From Ktedonobacteria bacterium (GTDB lineage: Bacteria; Chloroflexota; Ktedonobacteria; Ktedonobacterales; JACDGC01), in contig DAIDGU010000073.1 in assembly GCA_027459785.1 (NCBI GenBank), forward strand, positions 1 to 64,000: 64,000 nt of DNA, in the 5' to 3' direction. Made by a program: the position numbers and the translations under genes. Shown piece by piece: positions 16,701 to 25,620 of the stretch; the stretch's first letter is position 1, and every line of letters starts with the position of its first letter. The notes under the pieces were generated by a model. The model worked only from the letters and a program-made list of their open reading frames with translations. It made no database searches and was not told where the DNA came from.

Positions 16701-17999
16701 CTATGCCTTGGGCCGCAACTCCGTTTGGCCGCCAAGGTAGGGGCGCAGGGCGGGCGGGATCGAGACCGAGCCGTCGGGCTGCTGGTGGTTTTCGAGCAGC
16801 GGGATCATAATGCGCGGGCTGGCGAGCGCGGTGTTGTTGAGGGTATGCACATAGCGCACCTTACCCTCGGCGTCGCGGTAACGCAGATTGGCCCGCCGCG
16901 CCTGGTAATCGTGGAAGTACGAGTCCGAGTGGGTTTCGCGGTAGGTCTGCTCGCTCGGCACCCAGGCTTCGATATCATACTTTTTCACCTGGCCATCGCC
17001 CAGGTCGCCGGTGCAGACGACGACGACGCGATAGGGCAACCCCAGCGCCTGCACGATGTCTTCGGCGTTCGCCAGCAGCGCCTCGTGCCAGCGCACCGAC
17101 TCCTCGTGCGAATTTTCGCAGATAACGTATTGCTCCACCTTGGTGAATTGGTGGACGCGCATCACGCCCTTCGTGTCCTTGCCATACGTGCCGGCCTCTT
17201 TGCGGAAGCAGGGTGAGACGCCGACATATTTGATCGGCAGGTCGGCGTAATCCAGGATCTCGCCGCTGTGCATGCCGGTGATGGCCACTTCCGCCGTGCC
17301 GACCAGGAACAACTGCGGCTCGTCAGCCTCGGCGTCTTGTTCCAGCGCGTAGACCTGCTCGCGGCCACGGGGGAACTGCGAGTTGCCGATGAAGCAGAAT
17401 TCGCGGGCCAGCGCGGGGACGCTGAGCGGTGTGAAGCCCTTGCGCGCGATGGTGTCGATGGCGAACTGGATCAGGGCCATTTCCAACCGCACGCCGTCGC
17501 CTTTCAAGATGTAGCTGCGCGAGCCGGCCACGCGCACGCCGCGCTCGACATCCAGCATGCCCAGGCGCTGCATCAGGGCGGTGTGGTCCTGCACGGGGAA
17601 GGCGAACTGGGGGATCGTGCCGACGCGCTTGATCTCGACGTTCTCGCTCTCGTCGCGCCCGGTGGGGACGGTGGCGTCGGGGATATTGGGGACGCGCAGC
17701 AACAGGTCGCGCAGTTCGGCTTCCAGGTCGCGCAGTTGCGGCTCCAGGGTTTTCAGTTCAGCGGCGACGGTGCGGCCCGCTTCGATGGCGGCATTGCGCG
17801 CCTCCTGGTCGCGGCCCGCCGCCTGGATCTCCTTCGAGAGCTGGTTCTGGCGGGCGCGGTCGGCTTCCACCTGGCGGCGGATCTCTTGGGTGCGCGCGTC
17901 GAGGTCCAGCAGGTGATCGATGTCGATGGTCACGCGCTTGCGCACGGCGGCGTCTTTGACGATCTCCGGATTCGCGCGAATAAATGCGAGGTCCAGCAT
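16701..17999 (-). CDS. serS: Seryl-tRNA synthetase
   Basis: SerS charges tRNA-Ser. The 432-residue protein starts MLDLAFIRANPEIV, the standard SerS N-terminus, followed by the long coiled-coil arm (about residues 30-105) that clamps the tRNA variable arm. The class II core has motif 2 (FRKEAGTYGKDTKG) and motif 3 (LASPRIMIPLLENHQ). The upstream frame to 18101 reads through the leader terminator and is not coding. AAGGAG lies 11 bases before the ATG. Expression is predicted to be under T-box control through tRNA-Ser charging. Convergent with the isoaspartyl peptidase gene. Confidence 0.96.
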   Translation of the reverse strand: MLDLAFIRANPEIVKDAAVRKRVTIDIDHLLDLDARTQEIRRQVEADRARQNQLSKEIQAAGRDQEARNAAIEAGRTVAAELKTLEPQLRDLEAELRDLLLRVPNIPDATVPTGRDESENVEIKRVGTIPQFAFPVQDHTALMQRLGMLDVERGVRVAGSRSYILKGDGVRLEMALIQFAIDTIARKGFTPLSVPALAREFCFIGNSQFPRGREQVYALEQDAEADEPQLFLVGTAEVAITGMHSGEILDYADLPIKYVGVSPCFRKEAGTYGKDTKGVMRVHQFTKVEQYVICENSHEESVRWHEALLANAEDIVQALGLPYRVVVVCTGDLGDGQVKKYDIEAWVPSEQTYRETHSDSYFHDYQARRANLRYRDAEGKVRYVHTLNNTALASPRIMIPLLENHQQPDGSVSIPPALRPYLGGQTELRPKA

Positions 18000-18045
18000 G
18001 ATGAGTACGCTCCTTTTGCGGTGTGACGATGATGTGCCGGCCAAC

Positions 18046-18083
18046 AAAAAACGCCGTCCGTCCTTCCACAGGACGAACAGCGC
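18046..18083 (-). terminator. Intrinsic terminator of the serS T-box leader
   Basis: In the transcript CGCUGUUCGUCCU pairs with AGGACGGACGGCG around GUGGA, followed by six U. The 5' half overlaps the sequence immediately after the T-box motif, as expected for mutually exclusive terminator and antiterminator folds. Confidence 0.85.
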
Positions 18084-18412
18084 ATGCTGTCGTGGTGCCA
18101 CCTGGCTTGCCGCGCGGGGCTTCGGTGGGCGGTTAGCAGCACGGCGAGGGAGGCCGGCGGTTAAAACCGCGCCAGCGGGCGAATAAATTCGCGCCTAAGG
18201 GCTACGCCACGAAGTCCGCCGACGCGGACTAGAAGCGGGGCCGCGCGGCATCTCATGCGCCCGGTAACGGCGGGCTGCCGCTCCGTTTCGCCCGGTCGGG
18301 ATCGCGGAGGGGACTGCGAAGGGAAGCGCCGCAGATGATCCGCCGTGTCGCACCAAGGTCACGGCTCTCTGGGAGGATCAAGCGAGAGGCGCTATGTTTC
18401 GCAGACGATTTC
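18084..18412 (-). promoter_or_regulatory. T-box leader of serS, interrupted by a family C repeat
   Basis: The transcript contains the stem I signature AGAGAGCCG...UUGGUGCGA...CGG (18340-18372) and, 230 bases later, a T-box GCCAGGUGGCACCACG (about 18091-18105) in front of the terminator. The variable T-box base is C, complementary to the G73 discriminator of tRNA-Ser, which supports a serine leader. Uncharged tRNA-Ser should stabilise the antiterminator and raise serS expression. A UCC specifier is possible in GCAGUCCCCUCC, but I cannot fix it without folding. The region between stem I and the T-box contains a foreign repeat. Confidence 0.85.
18156..18232. repeat. Family C repeat inside the serS leader
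   Basis: The plus strand reads GGCGGTTAAAACCGCGCC, then GCGGGCGAATAAATTCGCGC, then AAGTCCGCCGACGCGGACT. All three blocks are individually self-complementary. The same blocks, minus the middle one, lie inside carB. Confidence 0.75.
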
Positions 18413-18419
18413 TACACTC

Positions 18420-18448
18420 AGCATAACACGCCAGGCGGTGGATGTCAA
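18420..18448 (-). promoter_or_regulatory. serS promoter
   Basis: On the minus strand TTGACA and TATGCT are separated by exactly 17 bases, close to the sigma-70 consensus. Initiation near 18412 would place the start just before the T-box stem I. Confidence 0.8.
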
Positions 18449-18455
18449 CCAAGAT

Positions 18456-18484
18456 GTTCGTGGCCCGTTCGTGGCCTTCGTGTC
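18456..18484. repeat. Single family A arm
   Basis: GTTCGTGGCCCGTTCGTGGC followed by CTTCGTGTCG is a lone right arm between the serS promoter and the end of the c-di-GMP gene. No left arm is visible nearby. Confidence 0.65.
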
Positions 18485-18493
18485 GCTCCGCCT

Positions 18494-20731
18494 TTATGCC
18501 GCTGAGGATTGTGAGGGGGGCGGGAGGGTGAGGTCGGCCTCGGTAAGGTTGTGGAAGCCCATGAAGACCTTGATGAAGGGTTCCACCAGGGCGGGATCGA
18601 ACTGGCTGCCCGCGCCGCGCCGCAGTTCGCTGACGATCTGCGCGGGGGTGAGGCCACGGCGGTAGGGGCGGTCCATGTGCATTGCGGAAGTGGCGTCGGC
18701 GACGATCATGATGCGCCCGATGAGCGGCACAGTCTCGCCGGCCAGGCCGTAGGGATAGCCGCGCCCATCCCACCGCTCGTGGTGGTAGCGCACGGCGTCG
18801 AGTACGTCGGGGTCGGTATCGGCGGGCAGCAGGCAGCGTAACAGCGCCTCGGAAAGGACGACGTGTTGCTTCATCGCCGCGAACTCCTCGTCGGTGAGGC
18901 GGCCCGGCTTGCGTAGGACGGCATCCGGCACGCCGACCTTGCCGACATCGTGCAGCAGGCCAGCGTCGAAAAGCAGCGCGCAGCGCGGCGGCGTGAAGCC
19001 TAACTCTTCGGCGAGCAACTGGGCGTAGGTCGCCACTTCCTCGGAGTGTTCCTTGGTATAGCGATCTTTGTGATCGACGGCGGTCACCAGGGATTCGAGG
19101 ATGCCGAAGCCGCGCAGATCGATGGCCCGTCCGTTGGCCGCTTCCGCTTCAGGGCGCTGGGCCAGTTCGCAGCGATTGCCGCCGCTGTGGCGGGCCTCGT
19201 TCATCGCCGCCTCGGCACGGGCCACCAGGTCCAGCGCCGTGCTACCATCATTAGGATAAAGCGCGACACCGACGGAAAGGGTCAGCGGCATGCGCTCGGC
19301 GGTTGGTTGGGGGCGGAACTCCTCGTCAGCGATGTTGGCCACCAGGGTTTGCGCCATATGGCGGGCCTCGGCGGGGTCAGTATCCGGCAAGATCGCCAGG
19401 AACTCGTCGCCGCCGTAGCGACTGAGGATGTCGGATGAACGCAGGCTGCGCCGGATCGCGTTTGCGGCCTGGATGATGATGCGGTCGCCGACCTGATGGC
19501 CATAGGTTTCGTTATAGAGCCGGAAACGGTCGAGGTCGATCAGCAAAATGGCGAAGGGCGCGGCGCTGCGATTGGCGCGCACGACCTCCTCGTTCAGCCG
19601 GGTGTGAATGGCGCGGTGATGGTAAAGGCCGGTCATGGCATCATGGTCGGCGCGCTCCTGCGCCTCAGCGTACAGGCGGGCGTTATCCAGCGCGACGGCG
19701 AACTGGTTGGCGACGGCAGGCAGGATGCCCAGGTGGTGCGCGTGGCCGACCGCATCGGCCTGGGACGAGAGCGCCAGCAACACGCCGAAAGGCGCGGCCC
19801 CCTGGCGCATGACGGGCAGCACCGTCGCCGACCGCAGCGGCAGGGCGGTCGCCGGCAGCGCGCCGGCCAGGAGCAGGTCGGCATTGCCGGCGGCGATGGA
19901 AGCGGCGAGAGAACGGCGCTCACTCAGCGCCAGTGCGACCATGCTGGTGCTTTCGGGCCGCAGGGTATAGTGCCAGCGCAGGATCGCCGCCGCATCTGGC
20001 CCGACCGCGGCTTCCGCCACCAGCCGGCCCGTCGTGGTGTCGAGCCGCAGCCAGCCCAGCGAGACCTCCGGCGGACATGCGCGGGCCAACACGGCGGCGA
20101 TATCAGTGGCGGAGGGTGTGAGGGTGGTCAGCGACCAACTGATGATCGTGAAGGCATCCGCTTCAGCAGACCAAGCGGCGATCTCGTCCATCAATTGGCT
20201 CTCGCGCTGGCGCGCCCGCTCGATGAGATAGGCGAGCATCGGGATGAAGGCGGCGCGCACAAGTTCGTCCGGCATGTCGCCCCAGCCGTTGGCGACGAGG
20301 TGACTCAGCAGCAGGGCCGCGGTCAGGATGAAACTGTGCAGGCGCGCGGCGGACGATTGCAAGAAAATGATCGAAGTGACAGCGGTTAGCGGAAAGAGCA
20401 GCCAGGTGGCGCTGGCATCTGGCGCCCACCACATGAGGGCGGCGAGCGCGCCGGTGAGGACGATTAGTTGCCAGGGGGCGGCAGCCGGCGAGCGGTGGCG
20501 AATCAGATTGAAGCCGATGAGGCCCACACCTGCCACCGCCAGGCATAACACCAATGCGACGACCAGATCCCAGCGGTTGGTTTGCCATAACTGCGCGACC
20601 AACGCGAGGAAGATGACGCCCAACATTAGCAACCAGCACAGCAGCACGATCCGCCCTGCTGCGGAGCGGATGGGCGCGACGCTGGTAACGGCGGCGACAC
20701 CAACAGGAGCCTGGACGTTAGCTTCACGCAT
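18494..20731 (-). CDS. Membrane GAF-GGDEF-HD-GYP protein (c-di-GMP synthesis/breakdown)
   Basis: The 745-residue protein has 5-6 membrane helices in the first 170 residues, a GAF-like region, a GGDEF domain with intact RYGGDEF and an upstream RSSD matching the inhibitory I-site, then an HD-GYP domain with LLHDVGKVGVP and HHERWDGRGYPYGL. Both catalytic motifs are intact, so it could both make and degrade cyclic di-GMP, with the membrane/GAF part as sensor. GAGGGATC precedes the ATG. It is separated from serS by that gene's promoter and appears monocistronic. The signal sensed is unknown. Confidence 0.92.
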   Translation of the reverse strand: MREANVQAPVGVAAVTSVAPIRSAAGRIVLLCWLLMLGVIFLALVAQLWQTNRWDLVVALVLCLAVAGVGLIGFNLIRHRSPAAAPWQLIVLTGALAALMWWAPDASATWLLFPLTAVTSIIFLQSSAARLHSFILTAALLLSHLVANGWGDMPDELVRAAFIPMLAYLIERARQRESQLMDEIAAWSAEADAFTIISWSLTTLTPSATDIAAVLARACPPEVSLGWLRLDTTTGRLVAEAAVGPDAAAILRWHYTLRPESTSMVALALSERRSLAASIAAGNADLLLAGALPATALPLRSATVLPVMRQGAAPFGVLLALSSQADAVGHAHHLGILPAVANQFAVALDNARLYAEAQERADHDAMTGLYHHRAIHTRLNEEVVRANRSAAPFAILLIDLDRFRLYNETYGHQVGDRIIIQAANAIRRSLRSSDILSRYGGDEFLAILPDTDPAEARHMAQTLVANIADEEFRPQPTAERMPLTLSVGVALYPNDGSTALDLVARAEAAMNEARHSGGNRCELAQRPEAEAANGRAIDLRGFGILESLVTAVDHKDRYTKEHSEEVATYAQLLAEELGFTPPRCALLFDAGLLHDVGKVGVPDAVLRKPGRLTDEEFAAMKQHVVLSEALLRCLLPADTDPDVLDAVRYHHERWDGRGYPYGLAGETVPLIGRIMIVADATSAMHMDRPYRRGLTPAQIVSELRRGAGSQFDPALVEPFIKVFMGFHNLTEADLTLPPPSQSSAA

Positions 20732-20920
20732 GGCGCTGATCCCTCACAGGCGAAATGCCGACGAATTCATCCTTTTCTAGCGTTATCGGCAGATGTGGGA
20801 CTTGGATGAAGGGCGCGGGCGATCAAGCTTGCATTCGCGGGCCAAACGTGCTACACCATAACTACCGTGTTGGCATATCCAGGACGAGGAGCGGCGGTAC
20901 CTGATGTTTAAAAAAATGGG

Positions 20921-21031
20921 CATGATACCTTTTCGGGTGAATAGTACGCTCCCCCGGAGGACAGACATTCCTGTCTGTCCGGTCCCAACCGGTCCCCAAT
21001 GACCACCGTCTTTACCCGAAAGGGGCATGAC
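20921..21031. repeat. Complete family B element
   Basis: This copy shows the full organisation: left end CATGATACCTTTTCGGGTGA, the central palindrome GGACAGACATTCCTGTCTGT, then GGTCCCAACCGGTCC, and an inverted right end TTACCCGAAAGGGGCATGA. The ends are imperfect inverted repeats. It fills the gap between the divergent c-di-GMP and DUF402 genes, which otherwise holds nothing recognisable. Confidence 0.75.
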
Positions 21032-21068
21032 AATCATCCTTATGCAGAAGTAATGGAGCAACCAGGCC

Positions 21069-21551
21069 ATGCAGATCACCAAATGCGACGCAACAGGCGT
21101 GGCGCAAATCAGTTACGCGGGGGAAGTGGCCGCGCGGGTGGGGACGTGCGTGGTCATCCGTGCGCGGTGGACCTTTGGCTGGCGCGACCTGGGCTATGTC
21201 GTTTTCGCGCCGGACGACCGTTTCACCGAATATTTCTATAGTGACCAGTGGTTCAATGTTATGCGCGTCGGCACGGCGGCGGATGATCGGCTGAAAGGGT
21301 GGTACTGCAATGTGACGCGCCCCGCCCTCATCATGCCCGATGCGATCAGCTACGACGATCTGTTGCTGGACGTGTGGGTGGGGCCGGACGGCGCATGCCT
21401 GGTGCTGGACGAAGATGAGTTCGCGGCGGCGGCGTTGGCGGCGGCGACGCAAGCGGGGGCCGCCGCGGGATTGGCCGAGGTGCGGCGCTGGGTGGCCGCG
21501 CGCCTCGGCCCCTTCGCTGAGCTAGCCAGCGATGGTGAGGAGCATGGTTGA
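21069..21551 (+). CDS. DUF402 family protein
   Basis: The central part carries the DUF402 signature: a strand ending YSDQWFNVMRV, then RLKGWYCNVTRP, ISYDDLLLDVWVGPDG and VLDEDEF. DUF402 proteins form a beta-barrel fold, and characterised members are nucleoside tri-/diphosphatases (Ntdp) or RNA-associated (FAU-1). The acidic residues of the DLLLD and DEDEF segments are the likely metal ligands. It is 160 residues with a short alanine-rich helical tail. Its last 30 bases overlap the 3' end of the convergent PhoU-like gene. Only a weak GGAG is seen before the ATG. Confidence 0.8.
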   Translation: MQITKCDATGVAQISYAGEVAARVGTCVVIRARWTFGWRDLGYVVFAPDDRFTEYFYSDQWFNVMRVGTAADDRLKGWYCNVTRPALIMPDAISYDDLLLDVWVGPDGACLVLDEDEFAAAALAAATQAGAAAGLAEVRRWVAARLGPFAELASDGEEHG

Positions 21552-22238
21552 GGTGTCCATGCCGGGGGCCGGCGGCGCACCTTGGGAGATCGCTTCGATG
21601 CGCTGGCAGATGCGCGTGACATGGTTGCCCACCGTCTCGATGTCGGCGATGATGACCGAGAGCGTTCCCAGGGGAATGGTCAGGGTGGGGTCGGCCATGA
21701 TGGCGTCGCGCAGGGCGCTACGCAATTGGAGGTAGGCTTGATCCAGGATGCCGTCTTGGATGATAACTTTGGTCGCCATCGTGGCCTGGCGCATGCTGAG
21801 CGCCACGATGCAGCCGCGCAACTGAATGTGAGCTGATTGCAGCAGCTTATAGAAGGCTTCCTGACCGGCGGGGCCGACCTGGGCGAAATAGTCTTCGACG
21901 GTGTTTTCAAATGAATGTGCCTTTTCGGCGATGCGCCCGGTGATGCTCAACATCGTGCCAAACTCATCCGCCGCCTGTTGCAGCGCTACGACCATGCGCA
22001 AGCGCTCACTCGTGGGCGACCAGCGCGCCATCACCTGAATCGCCTCGCCTACGAGGGTGACGGGCAACACGTCCGGCGAGGAACTGAACATCGTGAAGAC
22101 GCTGCTCCAATCGCGGGCGAACAACAACGAAACGGCATTTTTGAACATCTCTTCGACATAAACGCCCAGATCAATGACACGGCTGGTCAATTGTCGGATC
22201 GCGCTGTCCATCTGTTCGAGTTCAGGATCGAGCAACAT
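21522..22238 (-). CDS. PhoU-like domain protein
   Basis: The 238-residue, mainly helical protein has two PhoU-type three-helix repeats (ELEQMDSAIRQLTSRVIDLG near the start; IIADIETVGNHVTRICQRIE near the end). PhoU proteins couple phosphate transport to the PhoR/PhoB system and bind metals through E/DxxxD motifs. No pst or pho genes are nearby, so a direct role in phosphate control is not supported by context. It follows thiL by 17 bases on the same strand and is probably co-transcribed. GGAG lies 10 bases before the ATG. Confidence 0.72.
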   Translation of the reverse strand: MLLDPELEQMDSAIRQLTSRVIDLGVYVEEMFKNAVSLLFARDWSSVFTMFSSSPDVLPVTLVGEAIQVMARWSPTSERLRMVVALQQAADEFGTMLSITGRIAEKAHSFENTVEDYFAQVGPAGQEAFYKLLQSAHIQLRGCIVALSMRQATMATKVIIQDGILDQAYLQLRSALRDAIMADPTLTIPLGTLSVIIADIETVGNHVTRICQRIEAISQGAPPAPGMDTSTMLLTIAG

Positions 22239-22255
22239 GATGAAAACTCCAAAAC

Positions 22256-23278
22256 CTAGAAATTAGGGGCGCGCAGGTGGTCCCACCCACGCCCCACCAG
22301 GGTGGTGCGCTGCCCGTCATCCACGCGCACGAGGGCTGGTTCAGCCGTGATCGTGCCGATGATGGTAGCGGGCGTGCCGGTCGTGGTCAACAAACCGGCG
22401 CAGAGCGCGGCGGCGTGCGCTGCCGGCGCGGTGAAAAGCAGTTCGTAATCCTCCCCGCCGAACAAAGCAAGGTCGCTGGCCGCGCGAGCAATCGCTGATG
22501 CGACCGCGCGCGTCGCTGGCAAAATGGGTAGCGCGGCGACCTCGACGGTTGCACCGACGCCACTGGCGGCGCAGAGATGGGCCAGGTCCGCCGCAAGGCC
22601 GTCGCTGACATCCAACGCCGCCGTCGCGCCATTGCGCGCCAGCCATTGGCCTGCGGCGACGCGCGCCACAGGCGTGCGCTGCGCGGCTAGCAGCGGCGCG
22701 CAGACTTCCGGCGCGAGGCGCGCGACCAGCGCGGGGTCGTCCAGCAGCGCCAGGCCGGCGGCAGCGGCCCCTACGGTCCCCGTCACCAGCAGCGCGTCGC
22801 CGGGGCGCGCGCCATGGCGGCGCAGCACGTGGCCGCGCGGGGCCAGGCCCAGCAGCGTGATATCCAAAATCAAGCGTTCAGGATGGCGCGCGATGTTGCC
22901 GCCGACGATGGCGCAGCCATAGCGCGCGGCCTCGGCGCGCAGACCGGCATAGATGCCGTCAAGTACCGCGACCTCCAACGTGGGCGGCACCAGCAGCGAG
23001 AGCAGCGCGAAGCGCGGCGCGGCCCCCATCGCGGCGCAATCGCTGGCATTCACCGCCAGCGCGCGGCGACCGATCTCCTCCGGCGTGGCGCGGTCCAGGC
23101 GAAAGTGCGTGTCGGCCACCTGTGCGTCACAGGTCGCCACCAGCACATCCGCCGCGCTGCCGACATCCAGAACGGCGGCATCGTCGCCGACGCCCAGGAT
23201 GACATCCGGGCGGGGGGCGAGGTCGTGCGTCAGCCGGGCGATCAGGCCGAACTCGCCGAGATCTGCGATGGTGCTCAT
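22256..23278 (-). CDS. thiL: Thiamine-monophosphate kinase
   Basis: ThiL phosphorylates thiamine monophosphate to the active cofactor. The 340-residue product begins MSTIADLGEFGLIARL, and GGGAGG lies 3-8 bases upstream. It has the PurM-fold motifs GVGDDAAVLD (ATP/Mg binding), VNASDCAAMGA, VGGNIAR, DVSDGLAADL and GGEDYELLFT. The frame continues 38 codons upstream but that part is leader. No thi biosynthesis genes or TPP riboswitch are nearby. Tandem 13-bp repeats lie at the putative transcription start. Confidence 0.93.
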   Translation of the reverse strand: MSTIADLGEFGLIARLTHDLAPRPDVILGVGDDAAVLDVGSAADVLVATCDAQVADTHFRLDRATPEEIGRRALAVNASDCAAMGAAPRFALLSLLVPPTLEVAVLDGIYAGLRAEAARYGCAIVGGNIARHPERLILDITLLGLAPRGHVLRRHGARPGDALLVTGTVGAAAAGLALLDDPALVARLAPEVCAPLLAAQRTPVARVAAGQWLARNGATAALDVSDGLAADLAHLCAASGVGATVEVAALPILPATRAVASAIARAASDLALFGGEDYELLFTAPAAHAAALCAGLLTTTGTPATIIGTITAEPALVRVDDGQRTTLVGRGWDHLRAPNF

Positions 23279-23314
23279 CAACCTCCCACGCTGCAACGTG
23301 CGCTTCCTAGCCAG

Positions 23315-23361
23315 GTTGTGTCTCACGGTTTGTGTATCACCAGTTTGTGTATCACAGTATA
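23315..23361 (-). promoter_or_regulatory. Tandem repeats overlapping a thiL promoter-like box
   Basis: On the minus strand GTGATACACAAAC occurs twice, 15 bases apart, and a third degenerate copy (GTGAGACACAAC) follows. Immediately upstream is TATACT, a good -10 box, so the repeats would lie at and just after the transcription start. This placement suits a repressor operator. Confidence 0.5.
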
Positions 23362-24290
23362 GGATCAGCAGGGGGCAAACTGCCAGGGGCAAGCTGTCAA
23401 TAGGTTAAAAGGGCTATTGTGGGAGGCTGGTATACGGTGATAGTGGTCGTTTTGGACCAATATACGCCCCGGATAATGGTGCTGCATAACATTCGCGCCC
23501 AATCGAACACTATCATTATAGAGGGCAACAAACTGAGCCGTCATCCGTGGCAAATGAGTGCCTATACTGCTCAGGCGTCTTCTCAGCAAAAAGTTGCTCA
23601 ATGCCGCGAGGCTGGCTTCGCAACAAGGAACCCTCAGACATGAGCAACTATCACTGATTATACGAGGATACGCGGTGTCTTAACAAGCAGCGTATCGCCA
23701 TACTCCACCGCTACCTCAGCCGTTGCATGCACCGCTGGTGTTCATGCCGCTAGCTGAGGCGTTTGTGTTTGATATCGTTTTTGTAAGCATGTTTGTAGTG
23801 TCTGCACGCTGCACTACCACTAGCTTTTTGAGCTTAGCTTGTGCCAACTGGTTGATGCAACGGACAAAAATGTTTGCCCCAGGTTGAGATGGGCAGAGGA
23901 GCGAGCAGAGGTATGAATGTTTATGAAGTGGTGTGATTGTATATTCGGCAACTTTTACCCGAATGGGTGGTGAACCCGCTGCCCAACATATAGACTTTCT
24001 CCGATGGATATGCTATACTTAGTCTAGTATTGCTCTACTCCTCCTGAAAGGATGAGACTACGTGCGCTGTTGCCCAGGGTATCCATGTTTACTTGACCCT
24101 GGTTCAGTGGATATGGTACACCTACGTTATAGAGCCAGCGCAATAAGACGCTTTGCAGACTGTATCTCACATCACCTGCTACATCGTCGCCCGGCTCTGC
24201 ACCTGTTCAAAACGCATACCCACCAGGGCAACGCGCCAGAGCAAGATGACCAATTATCCCTATTCTTTGTCGTATCGAAGGAGACACCCA
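23362..24290. other. 930-base region between thiL and the NYN gene
   Basis: This AT-richer stretch has only short frames without ribosome-binding sites and no recognisable RNA gene. It contains the promoter given below and then a 5' leader of about 260 bases before the NYN gene. I see nothing else I can name. Confidence 0.5.
23991..24019 (+). promoter_or_regulatory. Probable promoter of the NYN-domain gene
   Basis: TAGACT and TATACT are separated by 17 bases. It is the only good sigma-70-like site upstream of the gene and implies a long leader. Confidence 0.5.
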
Positions 24291-25559
24291 ATGGCCGAAG
24301 AGATTGCCCTCTTCATTGACTTCGAAAACATTCGCTATAGCTTGCTGAACACCCAGCACCGCGAACCGGACCCACAAGAGTTGATCAACACCGCCCGCCG
24401 GTATGGCACCGTGATGGTGGCGAAGGCGTATGCCGATTGGAGCCGCCAGCCGGAAATGTTCAAAGGGAGTTTGACCGCGGCGATGATCGACCGTGTCGAT
24501 TGTCCGGCGAAGCAGCGCGACCGGTATCGCTCGAACACCTGGCAGCCGAACTTCAATGGTCACGGCAACGGCAATGGCACTTGGAATGCGCCTGGCGAGA
24601 GTACCACGGGGACGACCTTTGGCAGTGCCAACACGCTGGGGTCCATCGGTGGCGATGAGGGCGAGTCGGATAGCGAAGCCACCCGCGAGATCAGCCAGGT
24701 ACGCCTGGCCACGCCTGAACCCACGCCCGATCCCGTTCCCCTCACCCCCCCCGCCGGCAGCTACACCCCCGCCAACCAATATGCCTCCCAGAGTACCGTT
24801 GACCTCAACATGCTCATGGACATCATCGAAACCGTGTTCGACCGTCCCTCCATCTCGACCTTCGTCTTGATGACGGGCGACCGTGACTTCACGCGCATCT
24901 GTGCGCGGCTGAAGCTGCGGCTGAACAAGTTCGTGGTGGTGGCCGGCGTGCCTGGCACGGTGAGCCGCGACCTGACGGCGGCGGCGAACCAGTTCGTGCT
25001 GCTGGGCAACCATGCCAGCTTCCCTTCGCATCCCGCAGCGACCATCCCCGGCCAGATGCAGATGCCCCAGGCCGGCATGGAACCGAGCGATCCCCAATTC
25101 CTGCAATTCCTGGATTATATCGACCGCCATTGGGCCTGGCGCACGATCATTGGTGTCTCCAATTTCATCGGCGACCCCTATAATCACAAGAATCGCTTCC
25201 GTGGCCGCCTGACACGCGACTCCGCCCGCGAATTGCTCCAGACGTGTGTGCAGCAGGGCATCCTGATCCTGTCTACCGACACCGAGGGCAACGAAGATCT
25301 GCGCCTGAATCGGGCGAATCCAATCGTGGAATCGGCGCTGGCGAATTCGCTGCAACAGCAGCAAAATCCGATGAGCGCCTCCATGCCCGGCTATGGGCCG
25401 TGGAACCAGACGCCGGCGGCGTCGTATCCCGGCAACTCGTCCTACCAGCGCCGCACCACCTCCATTATGAGCAATCTGATCGAGGGATCGCAGCAAGGCA
25501 TCGATGAGGATATCGAGGAAGACGACATCGACGAGGAGATCGACGATACCGACGAGTAA
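24291..25559 (+). CDS. NYN (LabA/DUF88-type PIN-like) domain protein with split domain
   Basis: The N-terminus IALFIDFENIR carries the first catalytic Asp of NYN ribonuclease-like domains, and LMTGDRDFTRIC near residue 200 holds the paired Asp residues. About 100 residues rich in Gly, Asn, Thr and Pro (about 65-165) interrupt the domain between these parts. A C-terminal region (about 260-350) looks like a winged-helix module (RDSARELLQTCVQQGIL), and the protein ends in a strongly acidic tail (DEDIEEDDIDEEIDDTDE). NYN proteins act in RNA processing or decay. AAGGAG lies 7 bases before the ATG; 422 residues. Downstream is a long repeat array. Confidence 0.8.
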   Translation: MAEEIALFIDFENIRYSLLNTQHREPDPQELINTARRYGTVMVAKAYADWSRQPEMFKGSLTAAMIDRVDCPAKQRDRYRSNTWQPNFNGHGNGNGTWNAPGESTTGTTFGSANTLGSIGGDEGESDSEATREISQVRLATPEPTPDPVPLTPPAGSYTPANQYASQSTVDLNMLMDIIETVFDRPSISTFVLMTGDRDFTRICARLKLRLNKFVVVAGVPGTVSRDLTAAANQFVLLGNHASFPSHPAATIPGQMQMPQAGMEPSDPQFLQFLDYIDRHWAWRTIIGVSNFIGDPYNHKNRFRGRLTRDSARELLQTCVQQGILILSTDTEGNEDLRLNRANPIVESALANSLQQQQNPMSASMPGYGPWNQTPAASYPGNSSYQRRTTSIMSNLIEGSQQGIDEDIEEDDIDEEIDDTDE

Positions 25560-25620
25560 GCGTCGCATGTGACATACTAAGGGCGGGTCCACCACGGATC
25601 CGCCTTTTGTCGTCTTCCTC

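Noticed and set aside
16418-16735. Open plus frame in the isoaspartyl peptidase-serS gap
   Set aside because: No start codon with a ribosome-binding site and no homology recognised; it continues into antisense serS, typical of GC-rich shadow frames.
24062-24319. Small plus-strand frame of 85 codons before the NYN gene
   Set aside because: It begins with GTG, overlaps the NYN start in another frame and has no recognisable protein features.
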